Position numbers and translations under genes: made by a program
Notes under the pieces: model-generated
What the model saw: only the letters and a program-made list of their open reading frames with translations
Database searches by the model: none
What the model was told of the DNA's origin: nothing
Assembly: GCA_009885955.1 (NCBI GenBank)
Contig: VFJS01000016.1
Coordinates: forward strand, 62,001 to 126,000
DNA from: Spirochaetia bacterium
GTDB taxonomy: Bacteria; Spirochaetota; UBA4802; UBA5550
Length of the DNA stretch: 64,000 nucleotides
Reading direction: 5' to 3'
In this document: in pieces, positions 27,275 to 37,118 of the stretch
Layout of the letters: each line of letters starts with the position of its first letter
Numbering within the stretch: position 1 is the stretch's first letter

Positions 27275-28510
27275 ATGAATCTGAAAACATCAAGAACTAC
27301 TGCATTACTATTCGTTTGTGCGGTAATGGCCGCAGGGATTCAAACATCCTTTGCATCCGGGACAAGAATGAAGTCCCTGGGTATGACCTCAGATACCTAC
27401 TGGATGCTGCAGAAGGATACGGCATATGCGAATTTTAATCCTTCGTACTATGTACAGTTCCCCGGCAGAGCCACTTTCAATGAAACTTCTGCAGGGGTAT
27501 CCACCGCCGGTGTATGGGTGAAGCCGGTGGATGAACTGATCATAGTTCTTAATGCCAATGGAGCATCACTGTCGATAGGCGACGCCGGTACAACGGCATA
27601 CGGCCAGTTTCAGCAGTTACCTCCTGCATTGAACTCGACAAACATGGCGGTAAGGGAGAATTACAACGTAAACGCTGCATACAAAATGGGACCTATGAGC
27701 GTAGGCTTCAGGTACGGGACTGCTGACAGGATGGACAAAAATGTGTCAGCCAATACAACGAATCAAAAAGCTGTTGATACATACCAGGCAGGCTTCTTCA
27801 TGGATCTGGGCGGCGGAATGGATTTCGACGTAGCATACAAAATGACCAGCTATACCATCGATCAGAAAGGTACTGCAGTTGCCGGAAGCGAATATAAGGC
27901 AGCCACGTCCGATAACGACATCACTGCCCGTTTCGACATGGCTACAAGCCAGACTAACAGCATACATGTATGGTTAAGGTATAACTTATTAGACAGGACC
28001 GATAAACTCGGGACGAACAAATTAAAATATAACATAGACAGGCTCATCCTTGGTTTGTCTGATGAAATAAAATTCGCAGGAAATGCCTTTGCCTATTTCG
28101 GTTTTCAATATGAGATGATCTCTGAAGAGAAAAAAATTACCGGTTCAAAAACTACTATCGATACAAACAACCTGGGATTCACCATGGGCGCACAGGCCAA
28201 CCTTACAACAAACCTGTCAATGGCCCTTGGAGCAAACAGGATTTGGGATAAGAGCATAACAACCAAAGCAACCGGTCAGGCTAAAAAAGAGGAATTGAAG
28301 GATTCCGGCGCTGCCAATGGAAACGCCAATGGTACTTTCGGTCTTCAGTACAAAATGGGTCACTGGTCACTGGAAGCCCTGGTACAGAGAGGCTTCCTGA
28401 CAAACGGGCCCTTCCTGATAACCGGCAACTCAACAGCCAGCTGGGCAGCGGAAGCTAATATCACCTATGTCTTTGGAACAGAAGCAAAATTTGATGACGG
28501 GAAGAAATAA
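27275..28510 (+). CDS. Outer-membrane beta-barrel (porin-like) protein
   Basis: 411 residues. A clear signal peptide (TTALLFVCAVMAAGIQTSFA) precedes alternating-hydrophobicity strands such as YNVNAAYKMGPMSVGFRYG, YQAGFFMDLGGGMDFDVAYKM and AYFGFQYEMISEEKK, and the protein ends in AEANITYVFGTEAKF with charged residues after. Gly/Asn/Thr-rich loops fit surface exposure. I cannot name a family. Strong ribosome-binding site AAGGAG; possible length-variable control by the upstream tandem repeat. A rho-independent terminator follows. Confidence 0.7.
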   Translation: MNLKTSRTTALLFVCAVMAAGIQTSFASGTRMKSLGMTSDTYWMLQKDTAYANFNPSYYVQFPGRATFNETSAGVSTAGVWVKPVDELIIVLNANGASLSIGDAGTTAYGQFQQLPPALNSTNMAVRENYNVNAAYKMGPMSVGFRYGTADRMDKNVSANTTNQKAVDTYQAGFFMDLGGGMDFDVAYKMTSYTIDQKGTAVAGSEYKAATSDNDITARFDMATSQTNSIHVWLRYNLLDRTDKLGTNKLKYNIDRLILGLSDEIKFAGNAFAYFGFQYEMISEEKKITGSKTTIDTNNLGFTMGAQANLTTNLSMALGANRIWDKSITTKATGQAKKEELKDSGAANGNANGTFGLQYKMGHWSLEALVQRGFLTNGPFLITGNSTASWAAEANITYVFGTEAKFDDGKK

Positions 28511-28561
28511 CCCCATCCCTCCATTTACCACAGCATAAATTCTTAAAGAACAATATCAGTG

Positions 28562-28597
28562 CCTTCTTCCGCATTGCGCGGGAGAAGGTTTTTTTTT
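28562..28597 (+). terminator. Rho-independent terminator
   Basis: CCTTCTTCCGC pairs with GCGGGAGAAGG (one G-T pair) around a short loop, followed by nine T residues. It ends the beta-barrel gene transcript. Confidence 0.85.
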
Positions 28598-28712
28598 GTG
28601 TCCGGGAAATTGAGTAAATAAATGAGAAAAACTATCCCCGGTTGATGTGCCCCCGTTTTGTATATCTATCGATGAGGTACAATTTCATGCTATTTTTTAT
28701 AATTTTAAAAGT

Positions 28713-28820
28713 ATATAATATCAGCAAAAGAATTGACGGCATAACCGGGAATAATTATGATACAGTGGAAACTGAAGTATACGCACTACGGGGACTGGAA
28801 GATGATTAAAATAACAAAGC
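28713..28820 (+). repeat. Truncated duplicate of the hisD 5' end
   Basis: 95 of 100 bases at 28721-28820 match 31635-31734, covering the hisD leader and its first codons (MIQWKLKYTHYGDWKMIKI versus MIQRKLKYTHYGDWKMIKI). Similarity ends abruptly at 28820, where the R1 repeat begins. The remaining frame runs only a few more codons to a stop. Confidence 0.9.
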
Positions 28821-28854
28821 ATGAATATAATGCATTCTTTTAATCTTTGGTACA
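28820..28854 (+). repeat. 35-bp direct repeat R1, copy 2
   Basis: Identical to 26842-26876; it starts exactly where the hisD duplicate ends, marking a recombination junction. Confidence 0.75.
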
Positions 28855-29174
28855 TTGGATTTATGGGGCGCATTATGTCAATGATAAATTTATATCGGGG
28901 GAATTGTAAATCTTTAGTGAGAAAAACAGCCCCGGGAAATCGTTAAAAAACAGAAAGAATTTGTTTCACCCTCTATGTATGGGTCAAATAGTATCTTTCA
29001 AAAATTATTGGTGTGACAGATGAAAAGATTTATGGGGCCTGTATTATTATTTGTTGCTGGATATTTCTGGATTGGTACATCCTTCTGTATTATGAATAGA
29101 ACAGTGTCGGAATCTGATGATTTCCGGTTTTAACATGTATCGAAAGCCAGAGAGGTAATCGGGCCATCTGATTT
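28855..29174. other. Junction sequence downstream of the histidine kinase gene
   Basis: No firm gene. A 37-codon frame (29020-29133) encodes a short hydrophobic peptide but lacks a ribosome-binding site. A phrase near 28922-28955 (gaaaaacagccccgggaaat...) is similar to one near 31370-31405 on the other side of the kinase gene. Confidence 0.4.
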
Positions 29175-31322
29175 TTATGTTTCGTGAGCCCCGGAATCAA
29201 GAACCGCACGGATGCGTATCGCAAGGTCCCTCGTTGAATAGGGTTTCTGTATGAGCGCCACGCCCTCATCAAGTATCCCGTGGTGGGCGATGATGTTGGC
29301 CGTGTATCCCGAGGTGTAAAGCACTTTCGTTTCTGGATGCAACTGCTTTAACTGTCCGGCGAGCTGCCGTCCGTTGAGGCCCGGGAGGACCACATCGGTG
29401 AGAAGTAGTTGGATAGGCTCCTTATGCTCACGCGCCAGATCGATCGCCGCCTCGGCGCTGGCGGCGGCGAGAACCGAGTAACCGAGAGTGGGCAAGAATT
29501 GTGCGGTGAAGTTGCGGACCTGGATCTCGTCTTCCACCAGCAATATGGTTTCCGTCCCGGTCTGTAGCGCCGGCAACCCGGAAGGCTCATCAGCCGGGCA
29601 GTCCTGCGCATCGGCGCGCGGGAAATAGATTTTAAAGGTTGTTCCGTGGCCCAATTCGGAATAAATCTCTATGGTACCGCCGCACTGGCTGATAGCACCA
29701 TAGGACGTCGCCAGACCAAGCCCGGTTCCCTGCCCGACAGGCTTGGTGGAATAGAACGGTTCAAAAAGATGCTGTTTGGTCTCTGCAGACATGCCCTCGC
29801 CGTCATCGCTGACCGTGACCATTACATAGCGACCGGGCCGTGTGAGGGGGTGGGAAGCTGAGTATTCGCGATCGAGGATGGTGTTCTGGGTTTCGATCAT
29901 GAGGCGACCGCCTCGCGGCATCGCGTCGCGGGCATTGATAGCGAGGTTGACAATGACTTGCTCGATGACCGAGGGATCGACCATGACGAGTCCAATCTTT
30001 TCCTCGAACCTGGTGTTCAAGGCAACATCCTCACCCAGCAGCCTTCCGATCATCTTATGAATATGGCCGATGAGCTCGTTGAGGTTACACAACCTGGGTT
30101 CGATAATTTCCTTGCGCGAGAATGCCAGGAGCTGACGGGTGAGACCTGCCGCACTTATGGCCGCCTTGCGGATCTCGTCCAGCGCTCCGGACATCGAGGC
30201 GGCATTCCCGGGACTCAGCGCAGCCATGTCCACGTTGCCCAGAATAACCGTTAACAGGTTGTTGAAGTCGTGCGCCACACCGCCGGCCATCCTTCCTAAA
30301 GACTCCATTTTCATCGCCTGCTGCAGCTGTTGTTCGAATGCTTTTTTCTCTTTGGCCACGCGCCGGCGTTCCGATATATCACGCGACACACCCAGGTAAG
30401 CCCCCTGGCCATGATAATTCGTTGCTGAAACAGTCAGTTCAACAGGCAGCATTATTCCATCCTGGCGGCTGTGGGATGTTTCGAGTTGTAGTATACCCCT
30501 GGAATGCACCAAGTCCGCGGTTCCTTTCCAGCTTCCGGGAGGACCGCTGATATCGTCAAAGGACATTGTTAACAGCTGCTCACGACTATAGCCCAGTTGC
30601 GTGCAGGCTGCCGAATTGACTTCAAGAAGACGACCTTTGCCGGAAACAATAAAAATACCGTCTACTACATTTTCAAAAAGGTGTCGATAATTGAGTTCGC
30701 TCGTTTGCAGGGCCTCCAGGCGGATATGCTCCAGAAGACCGAGAAAATACTTGAACACGATAACCAGGATGGAGGTCACGAAGACAACGACAAGAGCAGT
30801 TACGCCGGTGACAAAAACCCGCGGCGACATCGGAGTGATCACGAGCTGCAGTATTGCCAGACTGACCACGGCCAGGATTACCACACCCAGCCAACGGTAG
30901 CTGAACACCATGGCGGTAAGCAGCACCGGGATGATGGCCGTTCCCAGCAGCACCATCTCCGAATTGGTTTTTACAACAAAGGGCGCGGTAAGCGCCACCC
31001 CGGCGGTGACTGCGATATAGAGCCAGATTCCCGGCAGGAAATAGCCGGAGCGGAGGAATAGCAGGGCAACGGCAATCAATCCAACACCGGCCAGTATCAC
31101 AGTGAAATCGTTGCCGGTCATCATTGTCGTGCCCAGCCATACTCGAAACACGAAGTCGGTCACCCCGATGCCGATCAACACCATTATGATATGAACAAGC
31201 ATGATCGAAGCGAAAAGTCGCGCCGCATGTCGATCCTCGCTATCCGCGATTCGAGGATTCGGCCCGAGCAAGTAGCCGAGCCATCGCCCGGCAGGTTTTG
31301 GTTTGGAGTCTTTGGTCGTCAT
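29175..31322 (-). CDS. Membrane PAS hybrid sensor histidine kinase
   Basis: 715 residues from ATG 31322, preferred over an upstream in-frame ATG (31406) because GGAG lies at correct distance and the extra residues come from AT-rich flank. Order: five or six membrane segments (about 35-195), PAS (about 210-320, SELNYRHLFENVVDGIF), HisKA with VAHDFNN (phospho-acceptor His near 351), HATPase (DDGEGM, GQGTGLGLATSYG) and a C-terminal receiver (LLLTDVVLPGLNGRQLAGQ). GC content and codon use are visibly higher than around it, and it lies between two hisD 5' copies, so recent acquisition is likely. No partner regulator is adjacent. Confidence 0.9.
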   Translation of the reverse strand: MTTKDSKPKPAGRWLGYLLGPNPRIADSEDRHAARLFASIMLVHIIMVLIGIGVTDFVFRVWLGTTMMTGNDFTVILAGVGLIAVALLFLRSGYFLPGIWLYIAVTAGVALTAPFVVKTNSEMVLLGTAIIPVLLTAMVFSYRWLGVVILAVVSLAILQLVITPMSPRVFVTGVTALVVVFVTSILVIVFKYFLGLLEHIRLEALQTSELNYRHLFENVVDGIFIVSGKGRLLEVNSAACTQLGYSREQLLTMSFDDISGPPGSWKGTADLVHSRGILQLETSHSRQDGIMLPVELTVSATNYHGQGAYLGVSRDISERRRVAKEKKAFEQQLQQAMKMESLGRMAGGVAHDFNNLLTVILGNVDMAALSPGNAASMSGALDEIRKAAISAAGLTRQLLAFSRKEIIEPRLCNLNELIGHIHKMIGRLLGEDVALNTRFEEKIGLVMVDPSVIEQVIVNLAINARDAMPRGGRLMIETQNTILDREYSASHPLTRPGRYVMVTVSDDGEGMSAETKQHLFEPFYSTKPVGQGTGLGLATSYGAISQCGGTIEIYSELGHGTTFKIYFPRADAQDCPADEPSGLPALQTGTETILLVEDEIQVRNFTAQFLPTLGYSVLAAASAEAAIDLAREHKEPIQLLLTDVVLPGLNGRQLAGQLKQLHPETKVLYTSGYTANIIAHHGILDEGVALIQKPYSTRDLAIRIRAVLDSGAHET

Positions 31323-31568
31323 TGCGTTACTCCGATCCATTAATTTCAAGGAATCTGCAGAAATATATGAAAAGAACAGGCCCCGGTAATCTTTTAAAAA
31401 AAACATACTATTTTTGTATGCTTTTATATTACAATATATTTTATTAATGTCAACATTTTTTGCTAATGTATAAACCCGAATATTTCAGTTATGGAGGTAT
31501 TGAATATTTTTAATGCCAAAAAATCATCGGGAATCCTGGCTTTTTTACGAATCCATTTAAAAAAAAGA

Positions 31569-31600
31569 TTAACCACGAAAGGCACGAACAGCACGAAAAG
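31569..31600 (+). repeat. Half copy of hairpin repeat type C
   Basis: TTAACCACGAAAGGCACGAA and following bases match the left half of 18916-18988; the complementary right half is missing. Confidence 0.55.
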
Positions 31601-31626
31601 TAATTTTTTTGTATAATCTTCCTAAA

Positions 31627-31734
31627 ATATAATTTCAGCAAAAGAATTGACGGCATAACGGGGAATTATTATGATACAGCGGAAACTGAAGTATACGCAC
31701 TACGGGGACTGGAAGATGATTAAAATTAAAAAGC
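31627..31734 (+). repeat. Intact partner of the hisD 5' duplication
   Basis: Original copy of the segment at 28713-28820, spanning the hisD leader and first codons. The two are 2,914 bp apart and enclose the histidine kinase gene. Confidence 0.9.
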
Positions 31735-33026
31735 TTGAGGACATAACCGGAAAGGAACTCCATGGCCTCTTTAACCGTTTCGGTGAGGACTTCAGTTCCA
31801 TAATAACCGGGACGGTAATGCCTATTGTCAAAGGCGTAAGGGAAGGCGGCGACAGGGCGGTTCTGGATTATACGGAAAAATTTGACGGTGTACGGCTGAA
31901 CTGCACAACGGCATCGGAAGAGGAAATTGAAAGGGGCTGGCGTGATACCCCCGGCGATGTTTTAAAGGCATTCCTCAGCGCCGGTGAAAATATCCATGAA
32001 TTCCATTCAAGGCAGAAGCGGGATAATATCTCCTATACCAGGAGTGACGGCATAACCCTGGGCATTATGTATCAGCCTATAGAAAACGCCGCTATTTATG
32101 TTCCCGGAGGAAAGGCCTCCTATCCTTCATCAGCGCTCATGGGGATCATTCCGGCACAGATTGCAGGCTGTAAAAATATCACAATCATTACCCCTCCTGA
32201 CAGGGATGGAAATATTTCCAATGTACTCCTTGCCATCTGCAGGGAGTTGAACATACACAGGATAATAAAAGCAGGCGGCGCCCAGGGGATTGCGGCAGCT
32301 GCACTGGGGACAGAGACCATCGCGAGGTCGGAGATCATTGTGGGCCCGGGGAATGTGTATGTCACCGCTGCCAAGACCTATCTCTTCAGCCTCGGCATCA
32401 TCCAGATCGATTCCATGGCCGGGCCCAGCGAGGTCCTCATCATTGCCGATGAAAAGTCTGACCCGAAATGGATTGCCTATGATCTTCTTTCCCAGGCCGA
32501 GCATGAAGAGAATGCCACCGCCATTTTACTCACCCCATCGGAGTCCCTTGCCGGCAGGGTGGCTGAAGAGATTGAAAAGGATCTGGATTCCGGAAGTGGA
32601 CGGCATGAAATAAAAAGAAAGTCCATCGAAGGGAGGGGGATGATAATACTCACCGGTACCATGGACAAGGCGATATCATTTTCAAATTCCTACGCCCCGG
32701 AGCATATGGAACTCATGGTGGATAACCCCCTTGATTACCTGGATAAAATTAAAAATGCCGGTTCCCTGTTCCTGGGGAGATATGCACCGGTTTCAATAGG
32801 CGATTATTATTCAGGGACAAATCATATCCTTCCCACCGGAGGGGCGGCGCGGTTTTCTTCAGGGACCTCGGTGGAAACCTTCCTCCGCAGAATGACCTTC
32901 CAGCTCCCGTCGAAGGACTTTCTCCGGAAATCGAAAGGGCCCGTGGGAACAATGTCCGGGATAGAAGGTTTTGATGATAAGCACGGAGGATCCATTGACG
33001 TGAGGTTTGAGGATGAGAACAGATGA
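31671..33026 (+). CDS. hisD: Histidinol dehydrogenase
   Basis: Full-length HisD: PIVKGVREGGDRAVLDYTEKFDG, AAIYVPGGKASYPSS, GGAQGIAAAALGTETI, IVGPGNVYVTAAK, the zinc/catalytic region AEHEENATAIL and C-terminal GDYYSGTNHILPTGG. It performs the last two steps of histidine synthesis (histidinol to histidine). The start is ambiguous: ATG 31671 (451 aa, after GGGGAA) or ATG 31716 (436 aa, closer to usual length and alignment). No other his gene is in the window. Confidence 0.92.
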   Translation: MIQRKLKYTHYGDWKMIKIKKLEDITGKELHGLFNRFGEDFSSIITGTVMPIVKGVREGGDRAVLDYTEKFDGVRLNCTTASEEEIERGWRDTPGDVLKAFLSAGENIHEFHSRQKRDNISYTRSDGITLGIMYQPIENAAIYVPGGKASYPSSALMGIIPAQIAGCKNITIITPPDRDGNISNVLLAICRELNIHRIIKAGGAQGIAAAALGTETIARSEIIVGPGNVYVTAAKTYLFSLGIIQIDSMAGPSEVLIIADEKSDPKWIAYDLLSQAEHEENATAILLTPSESLAGRVAEEIEKDLDSGSGRHEIKRKSIEGRGMIILTGTMDKAISFSNSYAPEHMELMVDNPLDYLDKIKNAGSLFLGRYAPVSIGDYYSGTNHILPTGGAARFSSGTSVETFLRRMTFQLPSKDFLRKSKGPVGTMSGIEGFDDKHGGSIDVRFEDENR

Positions 33027-33244
33027 TACGGCAGAAGTGTTCCCATTATAACCGGGATACATTCACCGGGCTATCAGGAAAAAACCGTTCAGGTCATAAC
33101 ACGGTAACATGCTTCGATGCAGTTTTTTGAATAGTGTATGATATAAAAATATCAAATAAATCCGTGAATATCCGAGCCAATCCGTGAGCAATTATTTATT
33201 GATGAACAGTTGCAAGGATATCATAATAATAAAGGAGTATAACA

Positions 33245-34270
33245 ATGGCTATCCCGGGAAATCTTTTGACCACAGCTATGGGTGTCATGCCTCACAATGA
33301 TGCAGACCGCGCGCTTGAAATGGCTTTGTCCCTTGATATACCCTACTGGCCCCAGCTTCCAAACCTGAATTATTATGAGGACATGTATGTGCAGGCCTCG
33401 GAGCATTTTCCCGGCATAATTGTGGACATGGAGAAAAAAACCATCGCCTTCTCCTTTGACAGGTTTATGGAGGAATTTGAAGAGACAACCCTCCACATGG
33501 AGGAACCGGCCTATTTTGACATCAGCGACAAATATTCCGCCGTGTATAAAAAATTCCTTGAAATGGATCTTTCCCGATATGCCGCCATACGGGGCCAGCT
33601 CGAAGGGCCAATAAGCTTCGGCTTTAACATCCTGGGACAGGACAAGCGGCCCATCCTTTTCGATGACAACGTGAGGCCCTTCATGTACGAGTTCATGGCC
33701 AGGAGGTCAAATATCCAGCTTGCCCGGCTGAAGAATAAAAATCCCAATGCCTTCATGTTCATTGATGAGCCCGGTCTGCAGTTCCTCTTCAGCGCAATGT
33801 CGGGCTACGATAACATCGCGGCAAAAAATGACATGGACTATTTTTATTCCCTGCTGGACAGGCCTCGGGGAGTTCACCTGTGCGGCAACCCTGACTGGGA
33901 TTTTCTGCTGTCCGCAGACCTGGACATAATCTCCCTTGATGCCTTTACAAATTCTGAAATATTAACGTCCTATGCCTCATCAATCAAGAAGTTCATTGAA
34001 AGGGGGGGGGTGATTATCTGGGGAATTGTCCCCACGAATTATGAGCCCTTTGACAGTGAAAGCATGGACTCGCTCACTGCCAGGCTTGACGGCATATGGA
34101 ACTCCCTGACAGAAAAAAAAATGGACTTCGGCCTTCTCATGTCAAGGAGCCTCCTGTCTCCGGCCACATGCTGTCTCATCAATCCCGACAGGGAGAAAAC
34201 AGTTGAAAAGGCCTTTGTCATGATGAATCAATTATCAGCGAAGTTGAGGGAAAAATACCGGCTATTCTGA
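33245..34270 (+). CDS. UROD/MetE-like zinc methyltransferase-fold protein
   Basis: 341 residues with a TIM-barrel pattern related to cobalamin-independent methionine synthase and uroporphyrinogen decarboxylase. Candidate zinc ligands are HLCG (about residue 217) and the C-terminal SPATCCL; FIDEPGLQF is the conserved acidic segment. Short single-domain members act with methylated corrinoid or other methyl donors. It lacks the N-terminal half of MetE. AAGGAG precedes the ATG. A cupin and an Fe-S membrane protein follow on the same strand. Confidence 0.7.
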   Translation: MAIPGNLLTTAMGVMPHNDADRALEMALSLDIPYWPQLPNLNYYEDMYVQASEHFPGIIVDMEKKTIAFSFDRFMEEFEETTLHMEEPAYFDISDKYSAVYKKFLEMDLSRYAAIRGQLEGPISFGFNILGQDKRPILFDDNVRPFMYEFMARRSNIQLARLKNKNPNAFMFIDEPGLQFLFSAMSGYDNIAAKNDMDYFYSLLDRPRGVHLCGNPDWDFLLSADLDIISLDAFTNSEILTSYASSIKKFIERGGVIIWGIVPTNYEPFDSESMDSLTARLDGIWNSLTEKKMDFGLLMSRSLLSPATCCLINPDREKTVEKAFVMMNQLSAKLREKYRLF

Positions 34271-34357
34271 ATCCAGGGAATTACGATATTCAGATGCATC
34301 CATGTTCATAGTAAAGATGACGAAAATCTATTCTAACATCCGAGGAGAAAAAAATAT

Positions 34358-34708
34358 ATGGCAAATAAAATTAACGCGCCGGTAGGCCTTCCATTCAACC
34401 TGCTGGAACATGTCGATTACTCCGGCGGTTCAGTAGTGAGCAGGACCCTTATCGATAAAAAGATAGGCAATATTACCCTCTTCTCCTTTGATATGGGGCA
34501 GGGGCTCAGCGAGCATACGTCCCCCTATGACGCCGTTGTTCACGTGATCGACGGGTCTGCTGAAATTACCATTAACAAAGACACGAGCACTGTAAGGGCG
34601 GGGGAGATGATCATAATGCCGTCGAATATCCCGCATTCACTTCACGCTGCCGAGAGGTTTAAGATGCTCCTTATCATGATACGTGAGAAAAGTGGGAGCG
34701 CAGAATAG
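34358..34708 (+). CDS. Single-domain cupin protein
   Basis: 116 residues with both cupin motifs: DMGQGLSEHTSPYDAVVHVIDG (His and Glu-like ligands) and AGEMIIMPSNIPHSLHA (His). The barrel probably binds one divalent metal. Relatives are small sensors or isomerases of unknown substrate. It begins 87 bp after the MetE-like gene with GAGGAG upstream. Confidence 0.85.
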   Translation: MANKINAPVGLPFNLLEHVDYSGGSVVSRTLIDKKIGNITLFSFDMGQGLSEHTSPYDAVVHVIDGSAEITINKDTSTVRAGEMIIMPSNIPHSLHAAERFKMLLIMIREKSGSAE

Positions 34709-34729
34709 GTTTTTCAGGATAATGGTTAA

Positions 34730-36040
34730 ATGAATATTTCCATGTATGTCCTCTCCATTTTCAGCTTTCTTTTCCTGGCTGCTCACTTCCTTCGCGTCTG
34801 GGACCTGGGCACTGCTGCGGTATGGCTCATGTTCCCGTTATTTTTTACCGAGAGGAAAGGCTGGGTGAGGCTTGTTCTTGCCCTTTCCCTCCTTGCCGGG
34901 GGAGCGATCTGGATCCACACAGGGTATACCCTTGTTGCCGGCAGGATTATTCAGGGAGCCCCATGGGCAAGGCTCCTGGCCATAATAATGATTATTGTCT
35001 CCATCTCGGTAATTGCTTCGATTATGCTTATGGGCGGCATGGCCAGGAAGGCTTTTTCAGAATCGCAGGAAACCGCCATACCCCAGGCCGTTGTATTTTT
35101 TTCTGTATTTGTTATTCTGGAATTCATCAGGCAGATAGTCCCGCTTAATGTAATTATAGCGGATCGTTTCCTTCCTGGTGCGGGAAGGTTCGAGATATTC
35201 CTCCTTTCAGTATATGCTGCATGGCTTGCAGAAAAGATGCTCGATCCCGGTCTTTCACCAAAGTACCGGCCGAAGCTGTGGATCTTTTTCTCCATGATAT
35301 TTTTTCTGCAGCTTGCCCTGGGACTTGCGGGATTTGAAAAATTTCTCATGACAGGAAAGCTCCACCTCCCGGTCCCTGCGCTCATAATCTCAGGCCCCAT
35401 ATACCGGCTGAGCAGTTTTTTCATGCCGGTTCTCTTCATCTCCACGATCCTTCTCGCAGGGCCCGCATGGTGCAGTTACCTCTGTTACATGGGTTCATGG
35501 GATGCCCTTTTATCAGTCCAGCACAAAGGAAAGGTAAAGGCAGCGCCATATTGGACGCGGAAAAGCCGGATAATAATATTAATCCTGGCAGTGATAATTC
35601 CCCTTACCCTCAGGTATTCCGGGATTGGCCCTGATGCCGGGCTTGTCATGGCCCTGGCCTTCGGGATCGGAGGGGTTATCATCATGATGGTATTTTCAAG
35701 GAAGATGGGGCTCATGATCCATTGCACAAGCTATTGCCCTGTGGGTCTTGCTGCAGGCTTATTAGGGAAGATCTCCCCATGGAGAATTACCATTGGAAAG
35801 GAGTGCAACAGCTGCATGGCCTGTACCAGGGCCTGCAGGTACGGGGCACTGGAAAAGGTAAACCTGAAAAACAGGAAACCCGGAATCACATGCGCACTCT
35901 GCGGCGACTGTATCCCTTCATGTAAAAACAGCCATATACAATTTCATTTCCCGGGGATTTCCGGGAGCAGGGCAAGGGTCGTTTTTATATCGGTTGTAAT
36001 AATAATTCATGCCATTTTTCTCGGTGTTGCCAGAATATGA
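34730..36040 (+). CDS. NapH/NosR-like 4Fe-4S membrane protein
   Basis: 436 residues. About eight membrane segments precede AWCSYLCYMGSWD and HCTSYCPVGLAAG, the CxxxC..P motifs of NapH-type proteins, and two ferredoxin-like clusters CNSCMACTRACRYGAL and CALCGDCIPSCKN near the C terminus, with a last membrane helix. It likely passes electrons from the quinone pool to a partner; none is obvious nearby. It starts 21 bp after the cupin stop, so they are co-transcribed. Confidence 0.8.
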   Translation: MNISMYVLSIFSFLFLAAHFLRVWDLGTAAVWLMFPLFFTERKGWVRLVLALSLLAGGAIWIHTGYTLVAGRIIQGAPWARLLAIIMIIVSISVIASIMLMGGMARKAFSESQETAIPQAVVFFSVFVILEFIRQIVPLNVIIADRFLPGAGRFEIFLLSVYAAWLAEKMLDPGLSPKYRPKLWIFFSMIFFLQLALGLAGFEKFLMTGKLHLPVPALIISGPIYRLSSFFMPVLFISTILLAGPAWCSYLCYMGSWDALLSVQHKGKVKAAPYWTRKSRIIILILAVIIPLTLRYSGIGPDAGLVMALAFGIGGVIIMMVFSRKMGLMIHCTSYCPVGLAAGLLGKISPWRITIGKECNSCMACTRACRYGALEKVNLKNRKPGITCALCGDCIPSCKNSHIQFHFPGISGSRARVVFISVVIIIHAIFLGVARI

Positions 36041-36286
36041 TTTCATATTGTTAGAGAAACTTTTGTATATTGCCTAATAAGAATTGACTTTATGATAATA
36101 GGAGACTATATTATTTTAACATGGATAATTAAATGAAGTCAGTAATTTTTTTTTCTAATTATATCAGCCGCAACAAAACTTATGGAACAGACATGAAAGA
36201 TAAGATAATAGATAACAGGATGATAGATGACCTGGGAAAATTATCGGAATTGTTTATCACGAAGGTGATTATGAGTATGATGAGGG

Positions 36287-36907
36287 TTATAAATCCTTCT
36301 GCCGGCAGTAATCGATCCGGTAATCCAACAGGGCGGCTTCGATAACCTTTGCCGCAATGGCAAATCCGTAAATTTCCTCGATCGTTACTGGGTCTTTTTC
36401 TCCCGGCCGCAGCTTGTACGTAGAGAAATAATGCCGGAGCCGGGTGATGAGGCTTTCGGGCACGTCACCGAGTTCCGAGGCTTCTGCCCAGATGGGGTCT
36501 TTCTCCAGCACGGAGATTATCTTATCGTCGGCCTCTCCGTTGTCCACCATGCGAAGGCCCCCGATTACGCGGGCGTTCACGATGATTTCCGCACGGTTGA
36601 TCGGGCGTTCGCTCAGGACGCAGATATCCAGGGGGTCGCCGTCTGCTCGTTTCGCAGATTTCGATAGGGCCGCGACCCTTGTGCCGCAATAGGTACGTGG
36701 GATGAATCCGTACAGGGTCGGAGGCAGCGACGATGTCAGCTGGGGCCGGTCAACGCGCAGGTACCCGCTTACCTTGTCCACCTCGTATTTTACGCCGTCA
36801 AAGGGGGTGATCTCTATGAAAGCATGGACAATCCGCGGCGGATTCGGTCCTGTTGAAAGTCCGTGCCACGGGTGGGGCCGCCACTGGCTGAAATCACTGT
36901 CTGTCAT
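36287..36907 (-). CDS. ppa: Inorganic pyrophosphatase (family I)
   Basis: 206 residues. Conserved metal/pyrophosphate residues are in [25 protein letters not shown] and [11 protein letters not shown], with [26 protein letters not shown] after. It hydrolyses pyrophosphate in the cytoplasm. The ribosome-binding site GAAGG lies upstream. GC content is higher than in the flanks. The preceding 245 bp holds only a weak frame (from 36194) with no good start signal. Confidence 0.9.
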   Translation of the reverse strand: MTDSDFSQWRPHPWHGLSTGPNPPRIVHAFIEITPFDGVKYEVDKVSGYLRVDRPQLTSSLPPTLYGFIPRTYCGTRVAALSKSAKRADGDPLDICVLSERPINRAEIIVNARVIGGLRMVDNGEADDKIISVLEKDPIWAEASELGDVPESLITRLRHYFSTYKLRPGEKDPVTIEEIYGFAIAAKVIEAALLDYRIDYCRQKDL

Positions 36908-37118
36908 TTCTTCACCTTCTTTGATGGATGAATATATAATAAGGAATGAATACTAAATTATCATTGTTTAAAAGTCAATGTTTTATTTCTGCAAAGAAAC
37001 GGGAGAGGCTGGTGGAGGTTACCTATCACCGGTCATTTGTGGTTGACAAAAATGTTTAGACCGTGCACCTATACATGCCGTTAATTTTTATCCGGCAATT
37101 CACCGATGGAGGGGACCT

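Noticed and set aside
27118-27438. 106-codon frame across the 10-bp tandem repeat
   Set aside because: The Lys/Val/Thr periodicity is a product of the repeat, and it overlaps the well-supported beta-barrel gene.
29020-29133. 37-codon hydrophobic peptide near the histidine kinase gene
   Set aside because: No ribosome-binding site; it sits in junction sequence, so chance cannot be excluded.
33027-33244. Cobalamin or SAM riboswitch ahead of the MetE-like gene
   Set aside because: No recognisable riboswitch consensus could be found by eye.
36133-36345. 70-codon frame overlapping the end of ppa
   Set aside because: No ribosome-binding site, and the end is antisense to ppa.
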